From an uncultured Propionivibrio sp. (lineage in GTDB: Bacteria > Pseudomonadota > Gammaproteobacteria > Burkholderiales > Rhodocyclaceae), in contig CALHZD010000038.1 of NCBI GenBank assembly GCA_938040985.1, positions 1-13,701 of the forward strand: DNA of 13,701 bases, read 5' to 3'. Under the pieces are notes generated by a model that ran no database searches, was not told the DNA's origin, and was given only the letters and a program-made list of their open reading frames with translations. Both the position numbers and the translations under genes were made by a program. This document shows, piece by piece, positions 12,425-13,701 of the stretch; within the stretch, counting starts at the first letter, position 1; each line of letters begins with the position of its first letter.

Positions 12425-13701
12425 ATGAAATCATTGCTTGCCCTTGTTTTTGCCTGTGTCTGCCTGTGTTCGCCCTTTTCCGCCGTGGCCGAGGTTGCCC
12501 CCGAAATCTTGCTGGCCGCGCGCGATGCCGCCAAAACCGGCGACCAGGATGCGCTTGAGCGTCTTGCCCCCGGTTTTCAGGGGGAAGAGCTCTCCGTCTA
12601 TCTCGACTACTGGCGCTTGCAGCCTGAGTTGAAAGACGTCGATCCGGCGCAAATACGCGACTTTCTGCAACGCAACGACGGTAGCTACATCGCCGACAAA
12701 CTGCGCGGCGATTGGCTGCGCGCGATGGGCAAGGAAGCGCGCTGGGAGGTGTTTGACGCCGACTATCCGGGCTTGCAACAAACGGACCAGGAAATCACCT
12801 GCTACGCGCTGCAACGGCGGCTGGCGCGGGGCGAGGTCGGCGCACTTGATGAAGCGATGCCTTTGTGGCTCAAGCTCGTCGATACGCCGGATGCCTGCTA
12901 CCCGGTGCTGGAAGCGCTGATCATCAACGAGCGCGTACAGGTCGATGATGTCTGGGCGCGCATTCGCCGTCAGTTCGAGGCCAACCGCCTCACCAGCGCG
13001 CGCTACACCATGAACTATCTGCCCGAAAGCCAGACGCCGGACGCCAACACGATGCAGGCATTTAACAAATCGCCCGTGAAGTGGCTGGTCAAGTTGCCGG
13101 CCGGCGCGCTTTCCGAACGGAGATACCAGGAGCTGGCGGCGCTGGCCGTCGGCCGCATTGCGCGCACCGACCCGGCAGCGGCGGCAACGCAGATGGAGCG
13201 CATCGAAGCGAAACTGCCTGCCGAAGCAAGAGGCTGGGCATGGGGGCAGATCGGCTGGAAAGCGGCGCAGCAGCATCTGCCGGAAGCGGTATTCTGGTTC
13301 CGTCAGGCCGGTCAGGCCGCGCTTTCCGACGAAGTGAGCCAATGGAAAGTGCGCGCCGCCCTGCGTGCGCAGGACTGGGCAAGCGTGCGTACCGCGATCG
13401 AAGCGCTGCCGCCCGAACTGGCGGCGCAACCGGCCTGGATTTACTGGCGGGGCCGCGCGGAAGCGGCGCTGGGCAATGCCGAGGCGGCCCAGGCGCTGTA
13501 TGCGCGCCTCTCCGGACAGCCAAATTTCTATGGCAATCTGGCGGACGAGGCGCTCGGCCGCCGCATCGGTATGCCGGCCAGGGCCGCGCCGGCCACCGAC
13601 GAAGAAATCAACCGGGTAGCCGCAATTTCCGGCATCCGCCGCGGGCTGGCGCTGCTGCGCGGCGGACTGCGCCTGGAAGGCGTGCGCGAATTCAACTGGG
13701 G
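12425..13701 (+). CDS. Soluble lytic murein transglycosylase (Slt70-like), N-terminal part; cut by window edge
   Basis: The frame opens at ATG 12425 and runs through the window end, giving 425 residues. A signal peptide is clear (MKSLLALVFACVCLC, cleavage probably after SAVA at about residue 22), so the product is periplasmic. The remainder is the alpha-helical superhelix of Slt70. Its pattern includes YLDYWRLQPEL (58-68) and IRDFLQRNDGSYIADKLRGDWLRAMGK (about 76-102), then TPR-like helices with WIYWRGRAEAALGNAEAAQALYARLSGQPNFYGNLADEALG near 338-378. This last segment is highly characteristic of Slt. The catalytic lysozyme-like domain, which cleaves peptidoglycan to 1,6-anhydromuropeptides, would lie beyond the window. 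The Shine-Dalgarno is weak. The gene is divergent from the folate gene, an arrangement I recall from related betaproteobacteria. Confidence 0.9.
   Translation, partial: MKSLLALVFACVCLCSPFSAVAEVAPEILLAARDAAKTGDQDALERLAPGFQGEELSVYLDYWRLQPELKDVDPAQIRDFLQRNDGSYIADKLRGDWLRAMGKEARWEVFDADYPGLQQTDQEITCYALQRRLARGEVGALDEAMPLWLKLVDTPDACYPVLEALIINERVQVDDVWARIRRQFEANRLTSARYTMNYLPESQTPDANTMQAFNKSPVKWLVKLPAGALSERRYQELAALAVGRIARTDPAAAATQMERIEAKLPAEARGWAWGQIGWKAAQQHLPEAVFWFRQAGQAALSDEVSQWKVRAALRAQDWASVRTAIEALPPELAAQPAWIYWRGRAEAALGNAEAAQALYARLSGQPNFYGNLADEALGRRIGMPARAAPATDEEINRVAAISGIRRGLALLRGGLRLEGVREFNW

Overview
The window is a GC-rich chromosomal segment of a betaproteobacterium. The protein families (UbiK, ComM/YifB, RpoH, GdhA, 5-FCL next to a soluble lytic transglycosylase) and the gene order are what I would expect in or near Rhodocyclales/Neisseriales. 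I cannot place it to genus. No phage, plasmid, IS element, CRISPR array, tRNA or rRNA could be supported.

Layout: (1) 1-461 has no recognisable gene but holds a degenerate array of about 39-bp units with palindromic stems. (2) ubiK (462-731, +) is followed by a nine-unit 12-bp tandem array and a 20-bp palindrome. (3) On the minus strand, a biotin-dependent carboxyltransferase subunit (1715-3268) precedes a flavin reductase-like gene (933-1586), with a strong hairpin terminator between them. (4) 3269-3985 is a non-coding leader, ending in a pyrimidine-rich tract before yifB/comM (3986-5488, +), which is followed 23 nt later by a Bcr/CflA-type MFS exporter (5512-6720, +). (5) A small coiled-coil protein (7227-7520, -) is divergent from rpoH (7872-8723, +). 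The rpoH leader contains a perfect CIRCE operator. (6) 8724-9730 is about 1 kb without a convincing gene. (7) gdhA (9731-11068, +) ends in a rho-independent terminator that is part of a roughly 207-bp tandem duplication, followed by a tail resembling a Neisseria intergenic repeat. (8) A 5-formyltetrahydrofolate cyclo-ligase (11578-12234, -) is divergent from an Slt-type lytic transglycosylase (12425 to the window end, +, truncated by the edge).

The genes are mostly housekeeping: ubiquinone biosynthesis support, carboxylation, DNA processing in transformation, heat shock control, ammonium assimilation, folate salvage and peptidoglycan turnover. The most interesting content is regulatory or intergenic. 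It comprises a CIRCE site that would place the heat-shock sigma factor under HrcA, a terminator inside the only possible leader of the flavin reductase, a carboxyltransferase that stops exactly before its biotinyl domain, and a set of related palindromic repeats that recur in three intergenic regions.
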